In this document: in pieces, positions 26,222-33,797 of the stretch | How positions within the stretch are numbered: position 1 is the first letter of the stretch | Layout of the letters: each line of letters starts with the position of its first letter | Source of the DNA: CAYJHC01 sp964369465 | Lineage (GTDB): Bacteria; Bacillota; Clostridia; Peptostreptococcales; Anaerovoracaceae | Direction of reading: 5' to 3' | DNA length: 64,000 nucleotides | Assembly (NCBI GenBank): GCA_964369465.1 | Contig: CAYJEX010000006.1 | Span: 10,972-74,971, forward strand | Translations under genes and position numbers: made by a program | Notes under the pieces: model-generated | Databases searched by the model: none | Told to the model about the DNA's origin: nothing | The model's input: the letters and a program-made list of their open reading frames with translations, nothing else

Positions 26222-26397
26222 CTTGTCTTTTTCACTTATCACTGCGTTGTTGCTCTTCGACTGTTGCTTGTGTATGTCTATATACATGGCGCTTCCATTC
26301 TCATACGTTGCGTAAGCTACGTACACGCCTTGTGCTAAGCGAAAAATCCTGCGCAACTTCGTTTTCTTTTTTGTCTATTGTTGCGTTGTTGCTCTAT
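26222..26397. repeat. interspersed repeat between tig and clpP
   Basis: About 175 bases filling the tig-clpP gap. The string GCGTTGTTGCTCT occurs at both ends, 139 bases apart, so the element looks like one unit and the start of another. It shares long segments with the repeat at the right end of the window: the TTGCT.GTGTATGTCTATATACA block, CGCTTC, ACGCCTTGT..TA.GC and AAAAATCCTGCG. It starts directly at the tig stop codon. Confidence 0.8.
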
Positions 26398-27681
26398 CTA
26401 TTTAATTACAGCTGCTTCATATAGGAATTCGATAGCTTTTTTCATTTTTACATCTTTTTCAATAAATTTAAGATTTTCATCGCCTATCATTTCTTTTATT
26501 TTATCTGATTCTAATCCGTACATTGTTGCCATTACTTTTATTTCTTCTTCTACATCATCTGCTGTTGCTTCAATTCCTTCCGCATCAGCTATTGCAACAA
26601 TAATCATTCTTGTTTTTACTCTTCTAGTTGCTTCTTCCTCAATTTGAGCTCTAAAGTCCTTAATATCTTGTCCTAAAAAGCCTAGGTACTTTTCTAGGTT
26701 CATACCTTGAGAACCCAATTGTTGTTCAAACTCTTGTATCATTGAATTTTGTTCATCTTCAATCATAACTGCTGGAATTTCAATATCATTGCTGGCATAA
26801 ATTTTTGCCAGAACATTATCCTTCATTTTTCTTTCAACTTGTGTTTTTTTAACTTCTTCTAACTTTGCCTTCACATCAGCCTTATAAGCATCTAGTGTAT
26901 CAAATTCGCTTATATCTTTTGCTAACTCATCGTTCAATTCAGGTATTTGTTCTTCCTTGATTTCGTGAACTTTACATTTGAAAACAGCTTCTTTTCCTGA
27001 CAAATTTTCCGAATGGTATTCCTCAGGGAAAGTAACTACTACATCTTTTTCATCTCCCACAGAAGTCCCAACTAGTTGCTCTTCAAATCCAGGAATAAAA
27101 TTTCCAGAACCTAACTTCAACGGATGTTTTTCTGCTGTTCCTCCTTCAAATTGTTCTTCACCAACAAATCCCATATAATCAATTAAAACTGTGTCGCCAT
27201 TTTGGGCAGGTCTAGTAACTTCAACCATTCTCGCTTGTTTTTTTAGAATAGTATCCATTTCTTCATTAAGTTCTTCATCATTTACTTTTGCATCTATTTT
27301 TTCAATTTCAACACCTTTGTAGTCTTTTACTTCTATAGAAGGATACACAGCTACTGTAACTGTAGATACGAAAGATTTTCCTTCTTCAAACTTACCAAAT
27401 TCAACTGCAGGTCTATCTATAACATCTAGATCCAACTCAGAAATAGCATTAGGATATTCATCATTAAATAATGTGTTTATCGCCTCTTCAATGAATATTC
27501 CACTACCATAATGTTTTTCAATTATGCTTCTAGGAGCTTTGCCTTTTCTAAATCCATCGATAGAAAATTGATGCTTAGTTGTTTGGTAAGCTTTTACTTT
27601 TCCTTGCTCCAATTCTTCTGGTGAAAATTCCATAGTGAATTTTGCTTTGTTGTTTTCGTTCGAGATAAATGTTGTTTTCAT
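26398..27681 (-). CDS. tig: trigger factor
   Basis: A 427-residue ribosome-bound chaperone. It has the N-terminal ribosome-binding domain with the FRKGKAP loop (GFRKGKAPRSI near residue 44), the FKBP-type prolyl isomerase domain (about residues 150-240, with VLIDYMGFVGEEQFEGG), and the helical C-terminal arms. It holds nascent chains at the tunnel exit. AAAGGAG lies upstream of the ATG and overlaps the end of the CYTH gene, whose stop is one base away. It is followed by the repeat element and then clpP. Confidence 0.97.
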   Translation of the reverse strand: MKTTFISNENNKAKFTMEFSPEELEQGKVKAYQTTKHQFSIDGFRKGKAPRSIIEKHYGSGIFIEEAINTLFNDEYPNAISELDLDVIDRPAVEFGKFEEGKSFVSTVTVAVYPSIEVKDYKGVEIEKIDAKVNDEELNEEMDTILKKQARMVEVTRPAQNGDTVLIDYMGFVGEEQFEGGTAEKHPLKLGSGNFIPGFEEQLVGTSVGDEKDVVVTFPEEYHSENLSGKEAVFKCKVHEIKEEQIPELNDELAKDISEFDTLDAYKADVKAKLEEVKKTQVERKMKDNVLAKIYASNDIEIPAVMIEDEQNSMIQEFEQQLGSQGMNLEKYLGFLGQDIKDFRAQIEEEATRRVKTRMIIVAIADAEGIEATADDVEEEIKVMATMYGLESDKIKEMIGDENLKFIEKDVKMKKAIEFLYEAAVIK

Positions 27682-27682
27682 T

Positions 27683-28309
27683 TTAATTTTCTCCTTTAAT
27701 CATACCCAAAAGATCAAGCCCTTTTTCATATTTTGTCTTCACTTCTGGTCTTAATTTATATTTACCCTCAAATTGCTTCCCTAAACTCAGCAATCCGTTT
27801 TCTGGGCCACTAACCAATTCAAGTTCCATTTCACTAATTGACGCTTCATTAGTATTAGTTACAACTTTACCTATATCCAACGCTACATCAATTATTGAGT
27901 CTCCATTTTTCACATGGAACATCTTCCTCTCTATTTCAGTGTGCATGAATGGTATGAGTTTTTTTGTTCCAATTATCTTTTTCAAATCTAATCCGATTTT
28001 TTTCGCTTCAAAAATTTCGATGTCAATATTTTGAGGAATATCGTTTATTAACACTTCAATTTCTTCTCTTCTATGAAAATTATATTCTGCCGTTATGAGC
28101 GTTTTTAGTGTTGCAATTATATCATCACCCGTATCTCTTATTCGTAATGCAACTTTACCTTCCTTAAGCCTGAAATCATCCGTATCATAATAAACTGTTT
28201 TGAATTTTTTTGCTTTTTTTGTACCTTCTACTACCTCAAAAGTTGTATCGTTCCATATTTGCAAAAATATGTTTTGATCGTCTATTCCATACTTTAATTC
28301 AATTTCCAT
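27683..28309 (-). CDS. CYTH-domain (triphosphate tunnel) protein
   Basis: A 208-residue protein. It starts with MEIELKYG, the ExExK signature of the CYTH/triphosphate tunnel metalloenzyme fold. Further alternating charged strands are visible (RIRDTGDDIIATLKT, RREEIEV, EMELELVSG), which line the tunnel. Members are adenylate cyclases, thiamine triphosphatases or inorganic triphosphatases; activity cannot be assigned here. I start at ATG 28309, preceded by GGTGG. The stop is one base from the trigger factor ATG, and the tig ribosome binding site lies inside this gene's last codons, so the two are cotranscribed. Confidence 0.85.
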   Translation of the reverse strand: MEIELKYGIDDQNIFLQIWNDTTFEVVEGTKKAKKFKTVYYDTDDFRLKEGKVALRIRDTGDDIIATLKTLITAEYNFHRREEIEVLINDIPQNIDIEIFEAKKIGLDLKKIIGTKKLIPFMHTEIERKMFHVKNGDSIIDVALDIGKVVTNTNEASISEMELELVSGPENGLLSLGKQFEGKYKLRPEVKTKYEKGLDLLGMIKGEN

Positions 28310-28450
28310 ATTCCACCCTATTCTATACACTCCCGAATTTTTATTTTATCATTTTTTTATTCAAAATTCAAGCAATTTTGCAACACATTACGTCTTTTTT
28401 ATTATTTTATTGCTATGATATATGTAATAGTGTATCTTTTTACATTCAAG

Positions 28451-28471
28451 CAAAAAATCCCCCTATTGGGG
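28451..28471 (-). terminator. terminator after the HATPase gene
   Basis: On the minus strand CCCC/GGGG (28468-28471 with 28460-28463) around a 4-base loop, followed by GATTTTTT. It ends the STAS-GNAT-phosphatase-HATPase transcript. Confidence 0.65.
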
Positions 28472-28528
28472 CATCTTTTTTTATCAAGTGGAATTAAAGA
28501 CTGAAAAGGGGGGAGCCTGTGGTTCTCT

Positions 28529-28939
28529 TTATTTCAAATATTTTTTTATTGTTAGAATATTCATACTATTTGCATATTCATATTCAAAGCTGTCCATACT
28601 TTTTTTCACCATTAAAATACCAAGTCCACCTACCTCGCGTTCATGCGATGATAATGTAATGTCTGCATCTTCTTTTTCTAAAGGATTATAAGGTTTACCG
28701 TTATCTATAAATTTAATTATTACTGCTTGTGGGTTACTTTCGACACTAAGTTGTATAGTCACTTTACCAATATTCGGGCGATAGGCGTAATGTACAATAT
28801 TTACATAAATTTCCTCTACTGCTATTGTTATTGACGTAATAACTTTCATAGGTGCTTTTGCTTTCTCAAGTTCGCTTTCGATTAGTTCTTGAACAAGCGG
28901 TAAATTATTTATGGTTGCATTAATAATCAACTCTTTCAT
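28529..28939 (-). CDS. RsbW/SpoIIAB-like anti-sigma or switch kinase (HATPase)
   Basis: A 136-residue GHKL ATPase domain without other domains. The N-box is EEIYVNIVHYAY, the G1 box is IKFIDNGKPYNP, and the G2 region is GGLGILMVKKSMD. This is the form of the small anti-sigma factor kinases (RsbW, SpoIIAB) and of their BtrW-type relatives. It lies directly downstream of a SpoIIE-type phosphatase and two genes from a STAS antagonist, so it should be the kinase of a partner switch that phosphorylates the STAS protein. Its target sigma factor or effector is not adjacent. Start at ATG 28939; AAAGGAG lies 12 bases upstream. Confidence 0.88.
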   Translation of the reverse strand: MKELIINATINNLPLVQELIESELEKAKAPMKVITSITIAVEEIYVNIVHYAYRPNIGKVTIQLSVESNPQAVIIKFIDNGKPYNPLEKEDADITLSSHEREVGGLGILMVKKSMDSFEYEYANSMNILTIKKYLK

Positions 28940-28974
28940 TTTAACAATCAACTCCTTTTACAGATTAATAATTT

Positions 28975-30573
28975 TTACTGCAAAATTTCAATACCAAGCA
29001 TAGTAATATCATCAAATTGTGGTGCTTTTCCTACAAATTCATCTACATCTTTTTTCACGGTTGCTAAAATACCATTCATAGTATCATCTTTATTTTCATT
29101 AAGTGCATCTATCATACGTTTTGTTCCATATAGTTCATTTTCAACATTTGACGCTTCTGGTACACCGTCAGTATAAAGAAATAACTTATCACCTATATTT
29201 AATTGTAATTCATACTCTCGATATTTGACACCTTCGATACCAGCAAGCACAAACCCATGCTTATCCTTGTAAAGTTCGAAGTCCCCTCCATCTCTCTTAA
29301 CAACAGGATATTCATGCCCCGCATTAGCAGCAACAAGCTTGCGTGTAGAAATTTCATATATTCCAAGCCATACTGTAACAAACATTTCAGCGTCATTACC
29401 TTCGCAAAGTTGATTATTTACCTTTTCAAGCACCTCTTTAGGACTCGCACCAGTTTGAGTGCAGTTTTTTAGCAATGTTTTTGAGATAACCATAAATAAT
29501 GCAGCAGGCACACCTTTACCAGATACATCAGCCATAACCATCGCTAGATGATTTTCATCTATTAGGAAAAAGTCGTAAAAATCTCCTCCTACCTCTTTTG
29601 CAGGTGCCATTGATGCAAAAATATCAAACTCATTTCTCTCTGGAAACGCTGGGAAAATTGATGGTAGCATAGATGCTTGTATATTTGTTGCAACACTAAG
29701 TTCAGCCTCTATACGCTCCTTTTCCCTTGTTATAACTGTGATATTATCTATGTACTGGTTTATATCAACTTCCATATCATGAATGCTTTTTGCAAGTGTT
29801 TCAATTTCATCTCCAGTCTTAATATTTATAAGTTTTTTGGAAATTTCACCGCTATTTTTCACAAATTCGTTTGCCTCAATTGAAATTATTTGTAAAGGCT
29901 TAGCCACTCTTTTTTGTAACAAAAATTGGAAAGCTAGCATAAAACAAAGGACTAATAAGGCAGTAATTATAATTGTATACATAAGGTATGAATTAAGTGT
30001 GTTTTGTATTTCAAGCATTGGTACATCAACAACTAGTAAAGCAACTGGGTTATTACTACTATCCATAACTGCCACAATCGAGGAGACATTATAACCAAAG
30101 CTTGTTTCTCTTAAAAAATAGTCATCTACACGCTCACCAGTTTCGTATATGTGCATAAGCAATTGTGGTTCATCATTCCCCATAGGATCAATTACGCCTA
30201 TGTCATAAATATCCTTATTCTCGGCATCGTGGATACGCACATCATAAATATTTGTAAGTGTATGAGTTTCGATATTAGGTATACAAATATATATTGCAGA
30301 AACACTACTTTCGCTATATAGTGTATACAAATCCTTGGCCATTTCGTCGTAGTCCTCATCTGTTTTTCCACTTTCTAGGTACGTTAGAATTTTGTCACCG
30401 TCTATATGTGTTTGTGCTATCTGTGCAATATCATATCCGACGTCATTATATATTTTATATGTAGATTGTTGAAAGTGATAATACCCGCTTATACATACTG
30501 TTGTACATATAATAATTGCAAGCAATATGCAAAGTCCTAAAATTTTTCGTCCTAACGCTGATTTCTTGTTCAC
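28975..30573 (-). CDS. membrane PP2C-type (SpoIIE/RsbU) phosphatase with sensor domain
   Basis: A 532-residue protein. The first membrane helix lies near residues 9-30, then an external sensor of about 170 residues with dCache-like features, a second helix near 200-225, a HAMP-like linker (KRVAKPLQI...), a coiled coil, and a C-terminal PP2C/SpoIIE phosphatase with the metal motifs GGDFYDFF and DVSGKGVPAALFM. It should dephosphorylate the STAS antagonist in response to an outside signal. I start at GTG 30573 because GAGG lies about 8 bases upstream; an ATG five codons earlier overlaps the stop of the preceding gene. Confidence 0.88.
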   Translation of the reverse strand: MNKKSALGRKILGLCILLAIIICTTVCISGYYHFQQSTYKIYNDVGYDIAQIAQTHIDGDKILTYLESGKTDEDYDEMAKDLYTLYSESSVSAIYICIPNIETHTLTNIYDVRIHDAENKDIYDIGVIDPMGNDEPQLLMHIYETGERVDDYFLRETSFGYNVSSIVAVMDSSNNPVALLVVDVPMLEIQNTLNSYLMYTIIITALLVLCFMLAFQFLLQKRVAKPLQIISIEANEFVKNSGEISKKLINIKTGDEIETLAKSIHDMEVDINQYIDNITVITREKERIEAELSVATNIQASMLPSIFPAFPERNEFDIFASMAPAKEVGGDFYDFFLIDENHLAMVMADVSGKGVPAALFMVISKTLLKNCTQTGASPKEVLEKVNNQLCEGNDAEMFVTVWLGIYEISTRKLVAANAGHEYPVVKRDGGDFELYKDKHGFVLAGIEGVKYREYELQLNIGDKLFLYTDGVPEASNVENELYGTKRMIDALNENKDDTMNGILATVKKDVDEFVGKAPQFDDITMLGIEILQ

Positions 30574-30584
30574 AACACAACACC

Positions 30585-31136
30585 TCATAATTTTTTATAA
30601 TAAATTGCAGCATTACACTGGCAACGACCACCACAAATAATGCAATTATATTCCTTGTCACCATACCAAAGCATGGAACAGTTGCCAACATATATAAAGT
30701 CAAATTTCTTTAAAGTTTTTTCGATTGGCACAGTATCGCCAATCATCCAAGCAGATGCAAAGACAGTACTATAACCTTTATTTGTTGCTTGCTCAATTAA
30801 TTTAGCTAGTAGATTCTGCATAATTCCGCCGTGCTCAAAATTAGGTTCAAGTGCTGCACTTTTATATATTACCGAAGGCTTATCACCAGATATATTTATT
30901 ATATCAAACATACTTTGTCCCATAGCTTTAGCAATTTTTTCTATATTTTCAGGTAGAAATGATGCAAAGCCTGCAAACTCATTATTGATTGTAGCAACTT
31001 TAAAAAAATCGGGATTTTCAAGTAATTTATTGAAAATTTCGTTCGTCATATAACCTTTTCCATAACGTCTGTTACATAAATCTATAATTTTATAATCATC
31101 GTCAATTATTGCATTTCTAATGATTAGTTCATTCAT
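30585..31136 (-). CDS. GNAT-like acetyltransferase with C-terminal cysteine cluster
   Basis: A 183-residue protein. The fold is GNAT-like, with an N-terminal IIRNAIIDDDYKIIDLC, an FAGFASF strand, and a helix with GIMQNLLAKLIEQATNKGY in the place of the acetyl-CoA loop. The C-terminus ends CIICGGRCQCNAA, four cysteines in eight residues that are unusual for GNATs. I start at ATG 31136, with GGAG upstream. It sits inside the partner-switch cluster, between the STAS gene and the phosphatase, and its stop overlaps the phosphatase's upstream ATG. Substrate unknown; the cysteines may bind metal or be a palmitoyl- or redox-type site. Confidence 0.7.
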   Translation of the reverse strand: MNELIIRNAIIDDDYKIIDLCNRRYGKGYMTNEIFNKLLENPDFFKVATINNEFAGFASFLPENIEKIAKAMGQSMFDIINISGDKPSVIYKSAALEPNFEHGGIMQNLLAKLIEQATNKGYSTVFASAWMIGDTVPIEKTLKKFDFIYVGNCSMLWYGDKEYNCIICGGRCQCNAAIYYKKL

Positions 31137-31279
31137 TTTTTTATCTCCATTAAAATATGATAAATAAATCATTTGTGCCAAAATCCATTTTAAAATCGGT
31201 AAAACTTGTAGTTTTCAAAAATAATTCAAACTCTAGTAAATCCTCCATTTTAAAATGCACTGTTCTTTGGTTTATATCA

Positions 31280-31576
31280 TTACTCTATCGTCAAAAAATC
31301 ATCAAACCCCGTGACTTCAAAAACTTCCATAATTATTTCATTTACATTTCTAACAACCATTTTGCCTTGCTTGTTCATCACTTTTTGTGCTGATAAAATA
31401 ACTCTAAGCCCTGCTGACGATACATAAGATAAGTTTGTCATATCCAAAACAAGTAATTCAACACCATCATAACTATGTTTTAGCTCATTTTCAAGGTCTG
31501 GTGCTGTTGTAGTGTCAAGTCTGCCATCAAGTATGATTACAAGTTCTTTTTCGTTTTGTGTTTTAGTAATAGTCAT
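31280..31576 (-). CDS. STAS-domain anti-sigma factor antagonist (RsbV/SpoIIAA-like)
   Basis: A 98-residue single STAS domain. It has VIILDGRLDTTTAPDLE and the phospho-acceptor region NLSYVSSAGLRVIL, with the serine pair at the usual position. It is the phosphorylatable partner of the HATPase encoded three genes downstream, opposed by the SpoIIE-type phosphatase. Four genes in a row (STAS, GNAT, phosphatase, HATPase) make up a complete partner-switch module. It begins 193 bases after the first RiPP precursor gene on the same strand, so it may be read from the RiPP transcript. Confidence 0.92.
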   Translation of the reverse strand: MTITKTQNEKELVIILDGRLDTTTAPDLENELKHSYDGVELLVLDMTNLSYVSSAGLRVILSAQKVMNKQGKMVVRNVNEIIMEVFEVTGFDDFLTIE

Positions 31577-31769
31577 ATTAATACTCCCATCTGTCGTTTA
31601 AAATTGGTACAAGAATATATATTCGAATAATCTTACTACTGTTATTTTAGCTTTAACATTTGAAGCATCTACTAAAATATCAACAGCAAGCTAAGTCAAA
31701 CTTGAACGCTCTAGTCCGTCCCATTCTTCGTTGTTTTGAGGTTGTTTTAATGTTTATATCGTTAATGCC
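31577..31769. other. gap between precursor 1 and the STAS gene
   Basis: 193 bases without a convincing gene. A somewhat GC-richer stretch near 31690-31740 translates only into short stop-broken frames and may be decayed coding sequence. I see no clear hairpin terminator, so read-through from the precursor genes into the STAS module is possible. Confidence 0.4.
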
Positions 31770-32174
31770 TTAATCTGTAATAGTAGCCCTACCACGTTCA
31801 ACGCATCGTGTGCTACTATAATCAGAAAAAGCACACCCATTAACACATCTTAAGTATGCTTTTTCTTTTTCAAGCATAACTACAATATAGCGTTCTGAAT
31901 GACAAGTTTCACACTGTTGTGTACTAAAATCATCCCATAGTCCCACATTTTGACCAATGTACAAATCTTTAATATCCACGCCATATGTCCCTCCAGCGGC
32001 TACATTTTCAAGTTCTTCATCAGCTAGCTCACCTGTTTTGTTCCACTCGTCAAACTTTTCTGTAGCTTGTTCCTCTGTTAGAGAATAGTCATTCTCTTTT
32101 GCTAGATTTAAAAGTTCATCTGCTGTTTTAGATTCCTTTGCCTTTTGTAGCATTTCGTTTGTTAAATTGTTCAT
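31770..32174 (-). CDS. Nif11-leader RiPP precursor 1 (core type A)
   Basis: A 134-residue precursor. Residues 1-62 form a Nif11-type leader (LTNEMLQKA, ELLNLAKENDYSLTEEQATEKF, ELADEELENVAAGG) ending in a double glycine. The core of 72 residues has DLYIGQNVGLW, then CETC, and CVNGC 22 residues later: four cysteines like a zinc-knuckle pair, plus a later lone Cys. The C39 peptidase exporter upstream should cut after GG. Fifth and last of five tandem precursors. Modification by the radical SAM enzyme is likely; its product is unknown. Confidence 0.9.
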   Translation of the reverse strand: MNNLTNEMLQKAKESKTADELLNLAKENDYSLTEEQATEKFDEWNKTGELADEELENVAAGGTYGVDIKDLYIGQNVGLWDDFSTQQCETCHSERYIVVMLEKEKAYLRCVNGCAFSDYSSTRCVERGRATITD

Positions 32175-32181
32175 TTTTTTG

Positions 32182-32307
32182 TTCTCCTTAAATTTAACAC
32201 ATTATATTTATAATAAATATATTTATAATTTGTTTATATATATTTATTATAATTCAAATTTTTAAAGAGGGCTAGTGTGTTTTTATTGTTTACGCTCTTG
32301 ATTTCTC
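32182..32307. repeat. RiPP intergenic element, copy before precursor 1
   Basis: Shares with the other copies the T-rich block TTTGTTTATATATATTTAT, then AGAGGGCTAGTGTG and TTTACGCTCTTG. It is expanded by extra AT-rich bases and merges with the core remnant at 32290-32361. Confidence 0.6.
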
Positions 32308-32361
32308 ATCATAACAATATATTTTAACATTTGTGTGGTTGGAAGTGCAAAAGGCATTATT
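32290..32361 (-). pseudogene. remnant of a type B core behind precursor 2
   Basis: A 23-codon open stretch without its own start, bounded by stops, translates to a type B core ending: a Cys, NVKIY, then YDEKSRA and stop. It aligns with the ends of precursors 3 (YNQVTRV) and 4 (YDEITKS). It lies directly after the stop of precursor 2, a type A gene. Confidence 0.6.
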
Positions 32362-32366
32362 CTACA

Positions 32367-32771
32367 TTAGCTTGTAATCAAAACACTACCAAAAGCAGTA
32401 TCAATAGCTCGCGTGTCACTGTTTTTATACATATTTGAACATTGATTTACACAGACTAACTCAATATATCTATCAACAATTGCTGTTATAATATAGCGAT
32501 CAGAACTACAAGTGTCACAGCGTTGTGTTACCGCACTCCATAGTCTCACATTTTGACCATTGTACAAATCTTCAAGTTCCAAACATGCACCACCGGCTAC
32601 ATTTTCAAGTTCTTCATCAGCTAGCTCGCCTATTTTGTTCAACTGATTAAATTTTGCTGTAGCTTGTTTTTCTGTTAGAGGATAATCATTCTCTTTTGCT
32701 AGATTTAAAAGTTCCTCTACTGTTTTGCATTCTCCTGCTTTTTGCAACATTTCGTTTGTTAAATTTTTCAC
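32367..32771 (-). CDS. Nif11-leader RiPP precursor 2 (core type A)
   Basis: A 134-residue precursor. The leader ends ELENVAGG at residues 60-61 and differs little from that of precursor 1. The 73-residue core has LEDLYNGQNVRLWSAVTQRC, CDTC, and CVNQC, the type A pattern, with a divergent tail (SNMYKNSDTRAIDTAFG). The start ATG is preceded by an AAAGGAT site within the shared intergenic element. The remnant of a type B core follows its stop codon. Expected to be processed by the same radical SAM enzyme and C39 exporter as its paralogues. Confidence 0.9.
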   Translation of the reverse strand: MKNLTNEMLQKAGECKTVEELLNLAKENDYPLTEKQATAKFNQLNKIGELADEELENVAGGACLELEDLYNGQNVRLWSAVTQRCDTCSSDRYIITAIVDRYIELVCVNQCSNMYKNSDTRAIDTAFGSVLITS

Positions 32772-32781
32772 TTTGTTATTA

Positions 32782-32874
32782 TCCTTTAATTTTATTCAAA
32801 ATATGTTCATATATATTTATACGCTAAATTTTTTATGAGGGCTAATGCATTTTGATAATTTACACTCTTGTTAC
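32782..32874. repeat. RiPP intergenic element, copy before precursor 2
   Basis: Includes the Shine-Dalgarno region, ATATGTTCATATATATTTATACGCTAAAT (split by me only in words), TTATGAGGGCTAATG and TTTACACTCTTGTTA. It is near-identical to the copies at 33.7 and 34.2 kb and continues into the last codons of precursor 3. Confidence 0.75.
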
Positions 32875-33255
32875 CTGATTATATCTATATACTTTTTCAC
32901 TGCATTCACAAAATATACAACGTGCATAAAATTCACCAAAAGCATACCATGGAGAGTCCAGATAAAATACATGGTGTCCGCAATTTTCATTTTCACATAC
33001 ATATCCATCTTTAAATTTAACGTAATCACCTTCTCGTAAATTTTCAGGGTTATCTCCAACAGGTTTCCCCCATCCACCAGCTACATTTTCAAGTTCTTCG
33101 TCGGCAAGCTCGCCTGTTTTGTTCCACTCGTTAAATGCTTCTGTGGCTTGTTCTTCTGTTAGAGGTAAGTCATTTTCTTTTGCAAAATTTAAAAGTTCCT
33201 CTACTGTTTTGCATTCTCTTGCTTTTTGCAACATTTCTTTTGTTAAATTTTCCAT
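32860..33255 (-). CDS. Nif11-leader RiPP precursor 3 (core type B)
   Basis: A 131-residue precursor with the same leader (KEMLQKARECKTVEELLNF, ending NVAGG at 60-61) but a type B core of 70 residues: ENLREGDYVKFKDGYVCE, CENENC, a DSPW segment, then CIFCEC and the tail VYRYNQVTRV. Six cysteines in paired CxxxxC and CxxC knuckles give a rubredoxin- or zinc-ribbon-like pattern. GGAGG lies upstream of the ATG, in a divergent version of the intergenic element. Middle gene of the five. Confidence 0.9.
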   Translation of the reverse strand: MENLTKEMLQKARECKTVEELLNFAKENDLPLTEEQATEAFNEWNKTGELADEELENVAGGWGKPVGDNPENLREGDYVKFKDGYVCENENCGHHVFYLDSPWYAFGEFYARCIFCECSEKVYRYNQVTRV

Positions 33256-33289
33256 TTTTCAAACCTCCTAATTGTTATTTGAAATTTGT

Positions 33290-33673
33290 TTATACATATT
33301 TAAACGTTGATTTTGTTATCTCGTCATAGTTAGATACTTTAGATCTGGTCCCACATATAGTACATTCGACCCATGGAAGGTCCATTTTAAATACCACACT
33401 TGGGCAACGTTCACATATGTATCCATTTTTAAATCTAACGAGATCACCGTCTTGTAAATTTTCAACATTTTCTCCTTCAGTATCACACGCACCACCAGAT
33501 ACATTCTCAAGTTCTTCATCAGCTAGCTCGCCTGTTTTATTCCACTGGTTAAAGGTCTCTGTAGCTTGTTCTTCCGTTATAGAATAGTCATTCTCTTTTG
33601 CTAGATTTAATAGTTCCTCTACTGTTTTGCATTCTCTTGCTTTTTGCAACATTTCTTTTGATAAATTTTTCAT
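33290..33673 (-). CDS. Nif11-leader RiPP precursor 4 (core type B)
   Basis: A 127-residue precursor. The leader ends ELENVSGG at 60-61. The 66-residue core has an early Cys (ACD), then ENLQDGDLVRFKNGYICERC, DLPWVECTIC and the tail SKVSNYDEITKS. The CERC...CTIC pair and the PW between the knuckles are shared with precursor 3. AAAGGAG lies upstream of the ATG within the shared intergenic element. Second gene after the radical SAM gene. Confidence 0.9.
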   Translation of the reverse strand: MKNLSKEMLQKARECKTVEELLNLAKENDYSITEEQATETFNQWNKTGELADEELENVSGGACDTEGENVENLQDGDLVRFKNGYICERCPSVVFKMDLPWVECTICGTRSKVSNYDEITKSTFKYV

Positions 33674-33681
33674 TTTCTTAT

Positions 33682-33775
33682 TCTCCTTTAATTTTATATA
33701 AAATATGTTTATATATATTTATACGCTAAATTTTTCAGTGAAGGCTAATGTGTTTTAATAATTTACGCTCTTGTT
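33682..33775. repeat. RiPP intergenic element, copy before precursor 4
   Basis: Near-identical to the copies before precursors 2 and 5: TATGTTTATATATATTTATA, CGCTAAAT, AAGGCTAATGTGTTTTAATA and TTTACGCTCTTGTTA. It carries the start-codon-proximal AAAGGAG. Its far end overlaps the core remnant at 33763-33795. Confidence 0.75.
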
Positions 33776-33795
33776 ATATGATTATAGTTAAATAT
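33763..33795 (-). pseudogene. remnant of a type B core tail behind precursor 5
   Basis: Eleven codons just past the stop of precursor 5, in another frame, read IFNYNHITRA and stop. This matches the type B tails of precursors 3 (RYNQVTRV) and 4 (NYDEITKS), whereas precursor 5 has a type A core. It looks like the left-over end of a replaced core. Confidence 0.55.
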
Positions 33796-33797
33796 TT

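Noticed and set aside
26204..26356. An N-terminal extension of ClpP of about 50 residues, open in frame
   Set aside because: It is encoded by the interspersed repeat, has no ClpP homology, and a normal ClpP start with a ribosome binding site lies at 26203.
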